A DNA stretch of 64,000 nt from Rhexocercosporidium sp. MPI-PUGE-AT-0058 (GCA_020746875.1 JAGTJL010000012.1:930001-994000), one strand, 5' to 3'; positions 47,168 to 60,643 are shown, counted from the stretch's first letter. Numbers and translations are program-made. The notes: a model not told the origin generated them from the letters alone.

Positions 47168-49229
47168 TTACTTCTCAGAGAAGTCGGCGGCAGTGGTATG
47201 CGAAAATTGGAATGTTTTCTGTTTCGTTGTTGTTGGTGACATGCCCAAGTAGTGTTGGTTGGACTCTGGGAAGGAGTACTCGGATCCAGATTGAGTGGAA
47301 AGAGTATACTGAGCTGGCTCGTTCTTGTATTGAGGCGACTCGTTCCCAAACATGAAATTGGGGTTGAAATGACCAAACGCAGGGGTGACTGGCTGGCTCA
47401 TAGATCCAAGATACGAAGGTTGCGGCATGTGGATCTCAATTGGAAACGAGTCCTGGGCAGGGGTGTAGAGTGGTTCATCTGGGACATCGTATTGCCATGT
47501 CTTATCAGACAAGTCAAGGCCGTTCACCCAGCTATTCGAAGAGGCAGCCAGATGTGCCTGTGGGGTTTCAGGGGGTGATGCCAAATTTTGATCCCCTTCC
47601 ATGGTGGAGAAACATCCGGGGACGCCAGCATTGAAGACGAAATTTACACCCCCTTCGATGGGAGATGCAGTCGATCTGGCACTGTCCATTTTGGGGAAAG
47701 TCATCTCCCGCTCTCGGGGGGACATTGGGGTGGGAGGAGCCAGACTCGAGCTCAGGGACGATCCAGCTGTCAGGGAGGGATGGCGAATGCTCTGATGATT
47801 GTACTCGAGGAATGATCCTACATCGGAAAATCCGCCGAGGTTGATAGGCGAACGCTGGGAGGACTCGATGCCGGATTTGTGGATGCGGCCGCTCAGAACA
47901 TTTCTGTTCCCACCTGCTGATACGATTCGGCGCATTGGGGACGAAGCAGGACTTTCGTTTGGTCGGCGGAACCCCTCAGCGTGAGAGACTGTTCTGGGAC
48001 CCATCGATGGGCGTCCTCTCATGGTATCGGCGACCAGTGCTGCAGGCTTGACTTGGACCTTCTTTCTGCGGGAAGCGATATCCATAGGTGGCGGTGGGGA
48101 TTTGAACGCAATCGACGGTCCAGGTGGAGACATTGATTCGTCAGACTCCGCAATATCGTATTTGAATCCGATGGCAAGAGTTGAATCATGAATGGAATCT
48201 GGACTTTGGGTAAACTGCTCATTGCTTTGCTGGGTAAGTCCCTCATGAGATTGGGAAGGCAGCAGCTCTGATGGGAAAGTCGTCATCAGTTGAGGAACAG
48301 CAGCGTCATGTCTAGAGGTTTGGAAGTTGCTGAATGGCGTTGGGGTGTGGTTGGAAACATCGTCAGGGGATTGAACTTCGGCAATCGACTGAGATCGGGA
48401 AGGGTTGATGTAGAGACTGTTGGAGAAGCTCGAAGGGTACGAATATGCCTGGTTGCCATTGTAATGGTCGAGCGACTCGTCTGAGGAAGGGAACTGAGCT
48501 CGGTCGCTGCTAGAGAAATCGTGGATGGAACCTCCAAATGCAGCCATAGAGTCGTGTTGGTCAACAAAACTGTGGAACTCGTCGTGGCCAGAAGCAGCCT
48601 GAGCGGCGGCCATTGTCCGATGGAGCGACTCCATGCTCGCCGTAGAAGGATCCGTATATTGAGGATTGTATGGGGCGACGGGAGGGGGAGGGCCGTTGAC
48701 GAGAGCGAATTGCGCTGATGGTTGCTGAACGGGAATGACTTGGCTGTTGTCGCTGTAGTATCCACTGGCGTTATTGTAGAAGTCTGGCGACGACGGCTCT
48801 GAGTATCCCAAAGCATCTTGAGCTTGCCCAGCTTCATAAGCCTCCTGCTTCTTCTCCTGCTTCCTCTTCGCACGTCGATTTTGGAACCAGTTCTGCTCAA
48901 GTTAGTGACAGTACTCCTCCAATGACTTTCTCTACACTTACATTTATTCGTGCCAAATCAACGCCCATCTCTTCAGCAAATTGGCGCTTTGTCTGAGTTG
49001 TTGGCTTGGGGTTCTTCTTAAACTCCCGTTCCAGGATATCCACCTCGTCTTTTCCAAGGCGGGGTTTGGTCTCGTTCGCCTTCGCAACATTGGGCATTGA
49101 AATCATCGGTGCAGATTGTGCCATAGCATATGTCTGGTGGGCGTCACTGTAATGGGACATCTGCTCGTGGTGATAATGAGGGTGTTGGTGGTGGTAAGGT
49201 GTTGGCTCGAAGAACTCCATATTTGGCAT
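47168..49229 (-). CDS. homeobox transcription factor
   Basis: Exons 49229-48942 and 48892-47168 on the minus strand encode 670 residues; a start at 49220 (three residues shorter) is equally possible. The homeodomain spans about 55-112: KPRLGKDEVDILEREF, KPTTQTKRQFAEEMGVD, then the recognition helix NNWFQNRRAKRKQEKK. The 49-bp intron (GTAAGT, branch ACTAAC, GAGCAG) falls between the two Asn of that helix. The rest is long, Ser/Pro/Gln-rich and probably disordered. A conserved-looking short block with basic residues (MDIASRRKKVQVKPAALV) sits mid-protein near about 345-365. It is a typical filamentous-fungal homeobox regulator of development; I cannot tell which orthologue, so no symbol is given. 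An unusually long gene-free region precedes it. Confidence 0.85.
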
Positions 49230-50043
49230 CGTTCGGAACCAGAGTTGAAGTACGGTCGAATCCACCGGCCGAGAATGCGATCGAACTCTTCGCGGTGCTT
49301 CGGAGGCCCAAGTGACCTTGATTAGACTCGATGAAGTTCGAACAAACGCGATTCGATGAATTGATTGGGATCAGGTGAAGTATACTGTAGATTGGTCGGC
49401 GTGGGCAAGACCGAGAGTGAAGAGTAGGCGTCCAGGAAACGAGGGAACGAACAGTTGGGATTGGCGTCGACAAGTGCGGTCGTTTTGGACAAAAGATTGA
49501 AGTCTATGGGCCGCCGTTCTTTGTCGATTCCACGTCCAGGTCGGTCGCGTATTATTACAAATGTGGTGAACGAGTGGTGGTGGTAGGCGTAATTATGAGA
49601 ACGAAGAACGATTGCTTGTGCAATGCCTCGTCGAGAGATTGAGGAGGTGCTGTAAGGAATGAAGGGAGAGACTGTGTAATAAACGTTAAAACAGGGCAAG
49701 GAGGGAACAGAGGGAGGGCGGCGAGGAGTTTTGTTGTTGAACGAAGGAACGGATGAAGGAAGGGACGAGCACCTACGGCAGCGGGAAAGCGTTCGAGGGT
49801 TGGCGGGCGGCTGGCGAGATCGACCCTGTGTGGCTGCAACTGCAAGTGGGTGTGTCTTGTGCGGGAGAGCCAGGGCGCTCGCTGAGCGCAGTTGACTTTC
49901 TCTTATCCTGGAGGTAAGGTATCCTGGTGGAAACAAGTCCCCGTATTTCAGTTGCGAGTAGTGGGGATTTTATATGACCGGCTGGGTACACGAGAAGGTC
50001 TGTTCGGGGCGGAGCTCGACAAGATACACAACTCGAGAGGATG

Positions 50044-50067
50044 TGAGTGAGTGAGTGAGTGAGTGAG
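50044..50067. repeat. TGAG tetranucleotide repeat
   Basis: Six perfect TGAG units about 0.8 kb upstream of the homeobox start, within its probable promoter or 5' leader. Confidence 0.9.
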
Positions 50068-52620
50068 TAGGCGCAGAGCAGAGTAGAGCAAGTAAGTATT
50101 GAAGTAGAGGAAGGGAGTAGGTAATAAGTAAGGGCGTTCGATCGGGGTGTTGCTGGAGTGTTTGTATTGCTACTGCTGACTAGGGGCCTGGATAGTACTC
50201 GACGCTGCCCTCTCGCTTTGCAATGCAGACCGCTGGCGTGGCTTGGCTTGGCCAGCATAGCACTGCACTGCGCTGCTGGTGCTCGGGATTTTGGGAAGGG
50301 GGCCTGTGATGTGAGTACAGGAGCAGTGAGAAAACGCGTGGTAACCTTGCAACCTCTTCCCCTGCCTGGCCCTGGCTCTGGCTCTGGCCCTGTCATCCCT
50401 GGTGCTGTGTCTCCTTCCTGCCCCCTGTGAAAGTTGTGAACGGACCTTGGGACCCATTTCCTGTCTCTATGGTTGGTCAAGATGCTATTACCGCTGTGGG
50501 ACCAGACGGGGGGGAAGTGGAAGTGAGACATCTCTCAGGCTCTCTGCGCAGCGTTGACTTGTTGTTTTCCGGTACCCTCCTTTGCCGGCTTTGTCTTCTT
50601 GCTGGCCAGACTTCTGCATCTCCACCCTCTCTGCTCCCTCATAATCCCGCCATGTAGAGGCTAACTTCACCACTAAGCCAGAGAAAGCCAAGCTGCCCAA
50701 CCCGCACTTGAGGCTTGAGAGCGGGCTTCTGTTCCTGGCAAGGTTTGGGCCCAGCTTCCCTAAGGTCCGGGCTAGCTCATCATTTTCAGCACCCTTCACT
50801 CGCTTCATCTCCCGCTTCGGGTTGGAGCAGATGTTCTTAACCTCGTCCCCGACGAATGAGAGCCGTGATCAAGACCTCCTGTCCAACTCGGACTTATCTG
50901 GAGTCTGGATGGAGGACGCCAGATCTAATCAAAACTCTGCTGCAGGAAGGCAGAGGGCGAGCGCCGCAACGCTTCCACTCCTCGTCAAGCATCCAGATTG
51001 TCTCCATCACCAACGTCTGTTGGCAGACAGCGGGCGAGCAAGCGCATAGATTATCATCGTTACTGGCTCTCCAAGAGCGAGTCCAAGTTTGTTATCGACT
51101 TGCGAATCGTGATATGATCAGGGTTCTTCTCCATGCTTAATTTAGGAGCCCGTGAAAGCAATTGTGCATGCACTGCCATTGTGAAAACAAACAAAAATGT
51201 AGGATGAGGAAAGTGACCACCATGACTTTCTGGAGAATGACGGACGGGAAGGTGGAAATCAACTTTGTGCAACGATGAAGAAGGGCCACCCTCATCTCAA
51301 CTCTATTTTTACACATATTCCCTGAAGATGCATATGCAGGTGGTGTGTACCGCCGCACTCACGTGAACCAATGGTGGATCGTCGCAACGATGGGATGTAC
51401 TTCAGTAAAGTGAAAGGTGCTGAGAATTCCACAGAAGAAAAGCAATAAGAGCATCATTTGATCATGCGCAGCAGAGCAAATTCAAGGTTGTCTTGGACAA
51501 CGAAGATCTAATAAATTGTCGTAGTGAGAGGAGGCCAGCCGGATGACTTTTGGTTCAACAAAGCCAGAGCAGAACAGAGCGGCTCCCAACCCCTGCAAAT
51601 GAACCTGGAAAGTTGCCCGTGGTGCGCGCAAACCCCAATAAGATGTGCAGTTAAGAAAATCTTGTGCCTGCCAACTGGCCACACGGTCCGTAAGCGAGAG
51701 CTGCACTGATCGTGGCAATCATGATGAGGTCCAGGGAACAACTCTCATCTCATCTCAACTCATGGAGGGGTTTTCCCAGGTTTCCATGTAGTCGGTGACA
51801 ACCTGGTCCCCGCACTCCACTGCATCCGCTACTCCCGCGAGCCAGCTTTTCTCTAGCCCTGTCATGGACTGCTCTAGATATTCAGCTGGACGCATTATCG
51901 CGAAGAGGACCACATCTGGAAGTAAAAGAGCAAGAAGGCGGGACCAAATTGACTGGATTTGGCGAAATATGGAGATGTATTCTGGCAGATACGCCTATCG
52001 GAGCAAGCGTGATGCATGCAGAGAGTTCTAACGTCCAGAAGAGGATCCGTGGGGTGCAAAAAGTTCGTTTTGAATCCTTCAACTACTGCGACAAAAACGG
52101 TGAAGCGAACTACTGTACCGTTGTGATCTAGCCCTCGGCCATTTTGATAAGCTCAAGCATGTCAAACATCCTATGCTCCGACTACTTGTGACAGCACCAC
52201 CATAGTCTTCCTGCGACCTGTCCGACCTGCGTTCTAAGACCTAGGCTTGACTCGTGAATCTTTGCGGAAGGGAATATTTCTCCGCAAGATCGTTGATAGG
52301 TGCTCTTCTCCATGTCATTGAATGCTAACCTCCTCGACCCTCCTCCAGTATTGATTAATATTGCAATCTCCTCATCTCGCGCCGGCCTTGCGGTTGACGC
52401 CAGAGAGTAGAAGCGCGAAATCCCCATGCTTGAATCATGGCTGGTCTTCTCGCGCGCGCGACGAGTTGGCAACTTTGCTAACTGAGACCTATGTTCGAGG
52501 TAGGGCAGGGGATGAATTCGGATTTGGGGGTCGCAGTCGCCATCATTGACGCGGGATAGCGTACCGAAAGATCCCCCAGAGCAGATCCCCAAGAGGAGAC
52601 ACAGAAGTGCAAATCCTGAT

Positions 52621-52647
52621 GCTGCAGAGGCTGCAGAGGCTGCAGAG
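52621..52647. repeat. GCTGCAGAG nonamer repeat
   Basis: Three perfect tandem copies of a 9-bp unit in non-coding spacer. Confidence 0.85.
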
Positions 52648-53513
52648 CAGAGCTCCTTGCGGGAGTGTCAACAGGGATTGATGGGACGAGAGGAGAGCCC
52701 TGACCGTTCGCTCACCGGGCCTATGAGAGCCAACAACGGGTCGGCAGCTTTCTCGTAATCGACCCAATTGTGGCCAAGGGGTGGACGATGAGGTTCTTTT
52801 GTTTCGTCTGAGCCTTGGATGGCCGTCAGAATCCGTCATCTGTGTTGACCTTGGGGACTTCCACACTGCCACAGCTGTGCTGCGCTGCCATGGGATGGAT
52901 GCGCATGGGCAAGGACTGATCGATCGCTGGGGGGGCGGGCAGGGCCAGGGGATCGATACATGGATGGCACAAGCCCAGCGGGCAGCAATGTCAGCCAGCC
53001 AGCCGGTCATCAGCTGCGTGGCATTGGAAATGAGGTTATCCGAACATCTGGGGAAGTCAAGCTTTTGACATCAGCGATACAGGGGGCATCGTGTGCGCAT
53101 TCCAGGGACTGGAATGAAGGGGGGGGAAGACATGATACTGTATGGTGTGATAGTAAACTGAAGATTGAAAACAATGTGATGTGATGTGTCAAGAACAATG
53201 CGAGACTTGTTCTGCTGTAGAGGAAGGAAGCTCGAATGGGGTTTGTGTCATGGATTGTACTGTTTGTATGTATGTATAAATGTATGAATGTAGAAGTGTG
53301 AATGTATGGGGTGGACAGATGCGTTTCCGATGCCCTCCCCCACTCCATACTGTCCTGTCCTGTACTTGGCTTATCGTTCCCATTTGTTGTGCTTATCTTT
53401 GTTGTTGGTGCTGGAGACTCGGCTCAGGCACCAATCCCGACCCACCGCCACGTGCAGTGCAAGCGGGGCGAGTTGATGCTCGAAAAAGGGGCAACTTAAG
53501 GAAGGCAGGAAAG

Positions 53514-53555
53514 AGTCAAAAGTCAGAAGTCAAAAGTCAAAAGTCAAAAGTCAGA
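53514..53555. repeat. AGTCAAA heptamer repeat
   Basis: Six tandem 7-bp units, AGTCAAA with two AGTCAGA variants (second and sixth). It lies in gene-free sequence. Confidence 0.9.
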
Positions 53556-56500
53556 TCAGACATACATACAGTACATACATGCATCAACTGCATCATCTGC
53601 ATCCACCACCATCACCACCAAGACAGAGGGGGCCCTGTCTTTTCGTCCCCTCCTCCCCCTCCTCCCCCATCCCTTCCTTGCACCCTCAGACCCTCGATCC
53701 CCAAAACTTGGTTTCTCGTCTCATCTCTTCAAAACAGCGACTCAGTCGGCAGCTCACTGTTGGGGAGTGAGTGGCTGCCTTGCACGGCCACCCGGCTTGT
53801 TCCTGCATCCGCCCTGGGGGGGAAAAAAGCAAAAAAAAACAATTCAATTGTTATGAGTTTTTTTGGTACAAGCATCTAAATCCAGTCGTTTTCGAAGCAT
53901 AATTTTGACTTTATTTCATACAGTGATGCCTAGTTGCTCTTTCTTGACCCTGGGCTTCAGGTTCCCCCGTTTACGCACGACTCGTACGAGGTCCCATTGT
54001 TGGTGTTGTTTTTCTTCGTATCTGAAATTTGTCCACCCTCCCGGTCATCAAGCGCTCTGGCTTCAAATTTAAGATCATCTCAGGATGCTTGAGCAATGCG
54101 AACAGGGGGTTTTCTCCGCGAAAAACGACGAGTCATCACCCACACAAGAGCCGCATTGTTTTGCAGCGCCACCGTGCCCCTTCGTCAAATTTGCCTGCAG
54201 AGGGATGTCGAACCTCTCTCTCCTGTGGGTCTTTAAATAGCATCTTCAGGTTGAAACACGAAAGTTCCTATTGTTCGGTTGTGCCAAACCTTACTGCTTA
54301 GGTACCTAAGGTATCTGATACTGTCACGTGTTACTTCACTTATATGTTGATCTTGATATAGGGCGAAATGAGACTCGTCAACGTCATTCTACATAGCTTG
54401 TCTTTCAATCAATTCATATGTGCACAGCCCTCGAGTTCGTCGTTTAGGGGCCAGAGTCAGGCACTTCGGAGGGGCTTCTGCTCCTACCCGATGATCCGCC
54501 TCAAGCGACTTGGCTGATCGTCTGTTGAGATCAAGAAATGTATTTTGCAAGTCCTCGGCGTGATAGCAAGATGGAGATCTGTCTATCCCTTACCCAAAAT
54601 CGATGATCGCGTGATTATCCCTTTATGCCGTACGGAATGCAGCTCATTCAATGACCGCAAGTCGAGCTCCAACAGTTGTATGGAAAGCAGCAGGCACCCC
54701 CCCGGAATCAAACCTCCTAGTCAAGGCAGCTTGCATTTGCAGGTGAACAAAGTCTCCTAGAAACTTCCAACAACCACATCCTCGGAACCCCTAACTGGTG
54801 CCGCAGCTCGTGATACTATATTTTAAAGTAATTCTTCCATTTGGTGTCTGTTTGTGCAGCCTTCCACGGCAGCAACTACAATCTTTGCAAGCTTGCCTTG
54901 GTTGCTTGGCTTGATTGTCTGGCCAATCTTCCCTTTGATTTGGAATTCATGAAGCATTCGGCCCTGGCACAACATGTCATCCATCATGTTTCCCAGATGC
55001 TATGGAAGGAAATTGGACCATGGAAGCATATATCCATTGTTGCACCGCTCAAACCATCTCACGTTCTACAGAGGATTCAGGTCCCTCCGTCCACTACGAC
55101 CATGTCGACGGTGTCGTTACCAGGAACATTCCTTTCGGCTTCTCCCTCGTCTTGCATCACTCTAGCAATGTGCCCCCCTCGCGGCTCGGAGAATAGTATA
55201 TGTAATCATACATGAATAGAACATTCGGCGAGGACAGCAAAAACGACATGTCAATTTGTCCTTTAGATGAATGCCGCTCATATTCGAGCCTGTGTCTAAG
55301 CAGGTCATCCAACAATTGCTGTAATGTCTCTCATGTCTCAGTATATTTTCCTTCGTAACCTTCTTCGAGAAACTTCCTATGTCATACCCCTGCCCCCAAC
55401 AAAGGCGAAGTCCAGATACCTGTAACACCAACCGAGCGTTGAGAGCAACTACATGTCTCCCGATATCACACACGCAAATGTCTCTGGTTTCTTGCCTCCT
55501 GCTACGGCCACGACGAACAAAGCGAAGATATATTGCACAGGAACAATAATGGTAGGGTCAGCGAAAAGACACGGAGTTGCCGAAGGCTTTCTTTTGGTCA
55601 CTGACAGTTACCTGGGGCGGGACGGGCAAGTGCGATCCTCTTTTGTATTTTTTGTAATAATAAGCGAGCAAAGTTTGAAGGCGGTAGGAAGGGAGGAGCG
55701 GAGATGTCTCAAGATCATGTGCCCTGTGCCTGGTGTGCCTGGATGGCTTGCATCTAGCCTTCTTCTGGAGATGCTTGCGGGATGGTCAAGGCGTGGGGGG
55801 CGACTCGACTAGAGGAAGGAAAAGCCGGTTGAAGGATCTTATTTGATTTGTAATATGCTTTTAAGTTTTCTATTTGGGTGTCATATCTTGACAATGGATC
55901 CTCTTTTTTTGTAAGCTGTGGTCTGTCGGGGTACACAGGTGTGAAGAGATGCTCAGTGGCATCGTAGATAATGCTCAGGAGGCTTCGTGAAGATGAATTG
56001 ATTAAGAAAGCAGCGAATCATGATTTTTCTAGTTATTTACTCGAGCGCTTTTTGAGTTTTTCAATGTTTATCAATTGTCTATTACTTTTCAGTGGAAGGC
56101 CGAGCGGTAATCTACAGCCAGTGAAGTTCCTTTCCGAGCCGAGTACTCACTCGGGCGAGAAATTTCAATAGGTGCTCCACCATCTCATGATTTCTGAATA
56201 TCATCTCTATCTCATACAAGGTCCAATTACCTCAAGAACGACATAGCAACACTTCTGTGAGGTTATTCGCCAAAACACAATCTGTACCTGAGATCTGGAG
56301 ATCGAATCCCGCAGCTTTGACCTGAAGCTTCATGCAGGAACTACGATCACTCCATCATTTGTGTTACAACATTGCAACTTGATAGGCCTCAGACGAAGAT
56401 CCAATCCAATTCTATAAAGTCCTCCCGTCAATATCGTCAGGCAAGTTCGAATCAAGACAAAATTGACTCGCGATCACCAAGATCAACCTTCTCAACCCCA

Positions 56501-57455
56501 TGATTTGACGTCTTCAACCGCCGCAAGCTCCCCTGTATCATTGTGTCGGATCACGCTCGATCCGTTCTTGGACCTCTAGATGCCCTTTTCGCCTCAATCA
56601 TAGATCTGCACTTCAAGTCAAGGCAGAACCAACCGAGCCATACAACCAACCAAATCTCATACCCCAAATCCTTTCAACAGTTCAATAATACGAGTCCAAG
56701 TTCTCCAAAACCAATCTCAAACCAATCTTCTCCCTCGTTCCAAGTTCCACATCCAAAATAAGGGTCCATTCGCCGCCTCTCTGCCCGTTGGAGAGCCACT
56801 CACAAGTAGGGCAGTAGAGTAGGCCACTCAACCACCATCATCCATACGTGATCCCGTCCCAACCCAGTGAGCGGGAGATCCCCACAGGCACTACTGCAGC
56901 ACCACGGATACACGACCAAAACAGAACCAATACTTGCCTCTAACATCGAAGAGCACGATAAGAGGCGGAGGTTTATTGCTTTTTCATGCCCACTTTTCTC
57001 CGGCATCGCTTTATTTTGTGGTTTCGCCACTAATTGGATGGAAAGATGGTGTGCTTTCATTTCAGTGGCGAGGTGGTGCTGGCGAATCAGAGGGCCGGGA
57101 TGCCATCCGAGGTGTTGACGAGCGGTCCCAGATCTGGGACATGCGGGAGGAGGGGGCCGAAGTGGGATTTAGAGGTCGTCGAATGAGAGGGGAGAGATGA
57201 CGTTTGGCTTTGCTTGTCATGGCGGGCCGCTTGGTGGTTAGTTGATTTTCTTGCCGTTGAGAGGTGGGTTGTTAGTTTATTTGTCTTGTGCAAAACGGGC
57301 TTGCAGTCCCGTGCCTGGATTTGATATGTTGCTATCCCAAGTCAATAAATTCCATGCTATCTATGTAGTGTATTCATCTATTGTTTTGGTCTATCAGACC
57401 AATACCGTCGCCAATCTGCACTTTCGATCTCCCTTTCGTGTTTACTAGAATGGGG

Positions 57456-58820
57456 TTAATTGGTAACCAGCGCATCCTTAAACTCCAACTCTACCCCTTT
57501 CTCGCCAAATCCTACGACGTTAACGCTAGCGAGGTCCTTCACAACCCAATCCGGTCCAGCACCAACGACCTGCTCGACCGTGTGTGATGTGACCAGACCC
57601 AGGACCTTGCAGCCGGCTGCCTTACCCGCCTTGATACCCGCGGGACTGTCCTCGAGCACAAGTACCTGGCTAGGGTCTGTGGCGCCGAGTTTTTCCATGC
57701 CCATCAAATAGCAAGCCGGGTCTGGCTTGCCGTTCTCGACGTCTTCAGCCACGACGAGGTTTTCAGGTACCGGGAGGTTAAGAACGTCCAGCCAGCCGCT
57801 TACTAGAGGCGTAGTGCCTGATGTGACGATTGCCCAGGGGACGTTGTCTGTCTTGATCTATTTGACAAATTAGAACTCGCTTGCCCTAAAATAACACAAG
57901 CAGATAGGTACATTTCGGGATATTTTGTGCTCCGGAAGAATATCTCATGACGACTCGGCTACGGAGAATATGGGAAAAACAAAAGGGGTGTATGCCGACC
58001 TGATCGAGGAGCGCACGAGCACCAGGGATTTCAACCGCATCTTCGCCGTAATTCTTAGGTAGAAGTCCTTCCATATGCTTGATGTCTAGATGGTGTCAGC
58101 CTCAGTCCTGTGGCTTTGTGTCCCAGTGCCGGGGAAAAAAGCAAAAGCAAGCCAGCAAAGAAAAGTTCAGCTGAATGGCGGGAGCTAGACTTTCTCGCGT
58201 TATCGGAGAATAGTGGCAACAACTACTAGCTCCCATGATTGCTTCCTTTGACGATTTTTGGTGAAAGCTTGCACATTAGTGTGCAAGTACCTCATAGATG
58301 AAGGAAAGGGGGTCGTACATTCCCAGTTGGCCCGCTCGGGACACAGCACTTTCAAAGTGTCAATGGACCGTCTGCCGTGAGATGTTTCTAGAATGACGGC
58401 TGGGTCGACTCCTATCTCTTTCCCGATGCTGAATGTTTTCTCGTTAACCGAGATAAATAGGGGGAGCGGTCAAGGTTGGGCCAGACGTACATGTGCCAGT
58501 GTTTTACAACTGCGTCGGTGGAATCCTGGATTGGGTATTCGCGTCAGAGAGTCATGATGTCATCTTGATGAGTGTTCTTACTATGATAGTTCCGTCCCTG
58601 TACGCTGTTAGTTCCTTTCCTTTGAGACTGAGAAGAATGTGCCGGCTCTGTTGATGGTAGCCAAGAGTGGGCTTCGGGAGTAGTCCATATTCAAGGAGCA
58701 GGAAAGCTGCAGAGTTTCCAGATAATTACGAAGACAAGGCTCTTACATATCAAAAAGTAATCCTCCCTTGAAGAAGGTCCTCGTGGGGGGAGCAGTGAAT
58801 GTTGGGGAGTTGGAACCCAT
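57456..58820 (-). CDS. HAD-family glycerol-/sugar-phosphate phosphatase (Gpp/Dog type)
   Basis: Six predicted minus-strand exons (58820-58747, 58597-58582, 58525-58491, 58428-58319, 58085-58000, 57857-57456) encode 240 residues, close to the ~250 of yeast Gpp1 and Dog2. HAD motif I is LLFDMDGTIIDST (nucleophile Asp24, acid/base Asp26), motif II is VTSGT, motif III is the Lys of ENGKPDP and motif IV is VLEDSPAG. The cap region has GRRSIDTLKVL and MEGLLPKNYGEDAVEIPG as in Gpp proteins. Such enzymes dephosphorylate glycerol-3-phosphate (osmolyte synthesis) or 2-deoxyglucose-6-phosphate; sequence alone does not settle which. Exon 2 is only 16 nt and codes for the DGTII of the catalytic motif. The fifth intron has a weak GTCGGC donor, but frame and family both require it. 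Confidence 0.87.
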
Positions 58821-59740
58821 GACTCTTTGTCAGCTTCAGGAGGAGGTGATGCGAAGGGGTGGAAGCGAAATCGAGGAATCAATCGATATCTGCAATTTTA
58901 AGCACGTTGTAAGAAATATATATGTGTAAAAGATGTCAAATGTGATTGCGTAGGACGAGGGCTGTCATATGCATGTAAGAGTGTGCTGGCGGAGTTCCTG
59001 ATGCGGAAGATATGCGGGTTTGAAGAATTCTCTCCGAGCCTAGTCCCTTGAGAATCCGACCAGCCTGCCCTTTTGACGACGTGCAACAAAAGAATTTGGT
59101 CGGCAAAACTGCGGATAACGAAATACCTACTAAATGAGTATCTAGATTTCGGAAAATCTCTATTTTGAACTGTCTTCGATGCTAATTCCAGACAAAACAG
59201 TCCGTATTTTCATTGTCGGTAAAATCTGGAGTCTGACGTGGTCCAAAGGTTCGCCCCTTCCTGGTAGGGTAGGGCTGGTTCAAGCGGGCAAACTGCCCCT
59301 CGCTTAGTTTTAGCGCGGCTGTTCCGACTCGCCGCTCCGCTCCGCTCAAGCACTCCCTCTGACCATCAACCTTGAAATTGGTATAATATCACGACCAACA
59401 GAACAAACAAATATCTACAACCTGTGCACATCTCAGTGGATGTCCTGTTATTGAACTGAATGTGCTATTTGAAGTCTAGAACATTGGAAAGCAAAAAGAT
59501 CGACTGGCGAGCCTGATGTTCGCGATGGTCCTCAAATGGAGGAGCAGGTGCGACTTTCGAGTGAGAAATCAGCGCCTTCGGTATTCTATTAATCTTCTCT
59601 ATTGGCCATTCCTATCTTAATTGTCTCAATCCCACCTTTTCAAAGTGTCATGATTCCTTTGATACTTACATTTTGCTGCCCAAAGGAGTATTACTATCTT
59701 TTCCAACATTCTCATATCGGATAACTCAGTCGCCGCCAAT
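58821..59740. promoter_or_regulatory. divergent spacer, phosphatase and C2H2 genes
   Basis: 920 bp between outward-facing starts, containing both promoters. No gene seen. Confidence 0.45.
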
Positions 59741-60643
59741 ATGGGCGAGACCCTCCGCCAATCCCTCGTCTGCATATTCAAAGAAGATTTCGATTCCTCA
59801 ATGTGCGGGATGTCATTCTCTAGTCGAGATGAGCTCAAGGAACACGTGAGGACTACCCATTTTCACCGCACCTGTGTCAAGGAAGGTTGTCCATGGACAA
59901 ATGACTTCTTCGCACACAGTAAGAAAGAACTTACAACCCATCGTGCACGTACGAAACATCCCCTCACGCCGCGGATATGTGAAATCTCTAGATGTCCCCA
60001 GTTTACGTCGCGCTTCGAAACCAAGGCGGCTTTTGATCATCACGAAATGTCTGTCCACAGGACGGATACAAGGATTATGGAAATGGTAAATGAGAACATG
60101 TGTCGGGATCCGGATTGCGAAAACTATTACTTGGGCAACAGCAGGGTGGGTATGCTCAATCATATTGGAAAGAAACACAACCTTCTCAGGGTTTACGCCT
60201 GCGATTCTCCCGAGTGTGCCAAATGGGATCTCAATACATTTCATCGCTGGAACAACCACAGGAAGGACTGCAGGTTCCTGGAAGCTTTAAGACTACGATT
60301 GTGTCGTCATGCCAACTTGAAAACTAGCAAGCATGCAACCGAACATACAACAGAGATTACGATGGACAACTCTGACTTAGATGCTATACTAGTAGGTACT
60401 TCCCGGATCTTGCTTCTAGTTTGCTTTGCTTGAGAGCATTCTTCGAGCTGCTGCCCAGATAGACATCTCGATCCCCTCAATTACTGAAACTATGTTCAAT
60501 GGAAGAATGCTAACTTCGATAAATTCTTTTAGGATAGTACTTCGGCTCCTAGTGAAGATTTGAAAGAAGCCGTCTTCGATTGGGGGCGTGCTGGGCTTTC
60601 AAGTAAAGACAAGGACCCATACACCAAAGCTGTGCGACGATAA
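59741..60643 (+). CDS. C2H2-type zinc finger protein
   Basis: Exons 59741-60391 and 60533-60643 encode 253 residues; the 141-bp intron (GTAGGT, branch GCTAAC, TTTTAG) restores frame into a 36-residue tail ending PYTKAVRR. Four to five finger-like units repeat a Cys pair and a His pair with long loops: the unit ending ELKEHVRTTH, then CVKEGC with LTTHRARTKH, CEISRC with FDHHEMSVH, CRDPDC with LNHIGKKH, and CDSPEC with NNHRKDC. Spacing is irregular compared with classical TFIIIA fingers, as in many fungal regulators whose targets are unknown. It is small, has no other domain, and its DNA or protein target cannot be inferred. The start is the first ATG of the open frame; no better candidate is seen. 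Confidence 0.75.

Larger units (their letters stand above)
49230..57455. other. 8.2-kb region without a supportable gene
   Basis: No ORF here shows domain character on either strand. The left 2-4 kb is upstream of the homeobox start and contains purine- and pyrimidine-skewed tracts, TGAG repeats (50044-50067), a GCTGCAGAG triplet repeat (52621-52647) and AGTCAAA heptamers (53514-53555), as expected of a large promoter and leader with possible upstream ORFs. The ORFs at 53280-53879, 54841-55215 and 55453-55812 are compositional. Non-coding RNA genes may be present but cannot be seen from sequence alone. Confidence 0.5.

Noticed and set aside
47252..47984. Plus-strand ORFs inside the homeobox gene
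   Set aside because: Antisense shadows of the Ser/Pro-rich homeobox coding sequence.
54841..55215. 124-codon plus-strand ORF
   Set aside because: Composition is not protein-like, there is no homology I recognise, and other frames in the same stretch are equally open.
56300..56320. GATCGAATCCC, close to a tRNA B-box
   Set aside because: No matching A-box at the right distance and no cloverleaf can be folded around it.
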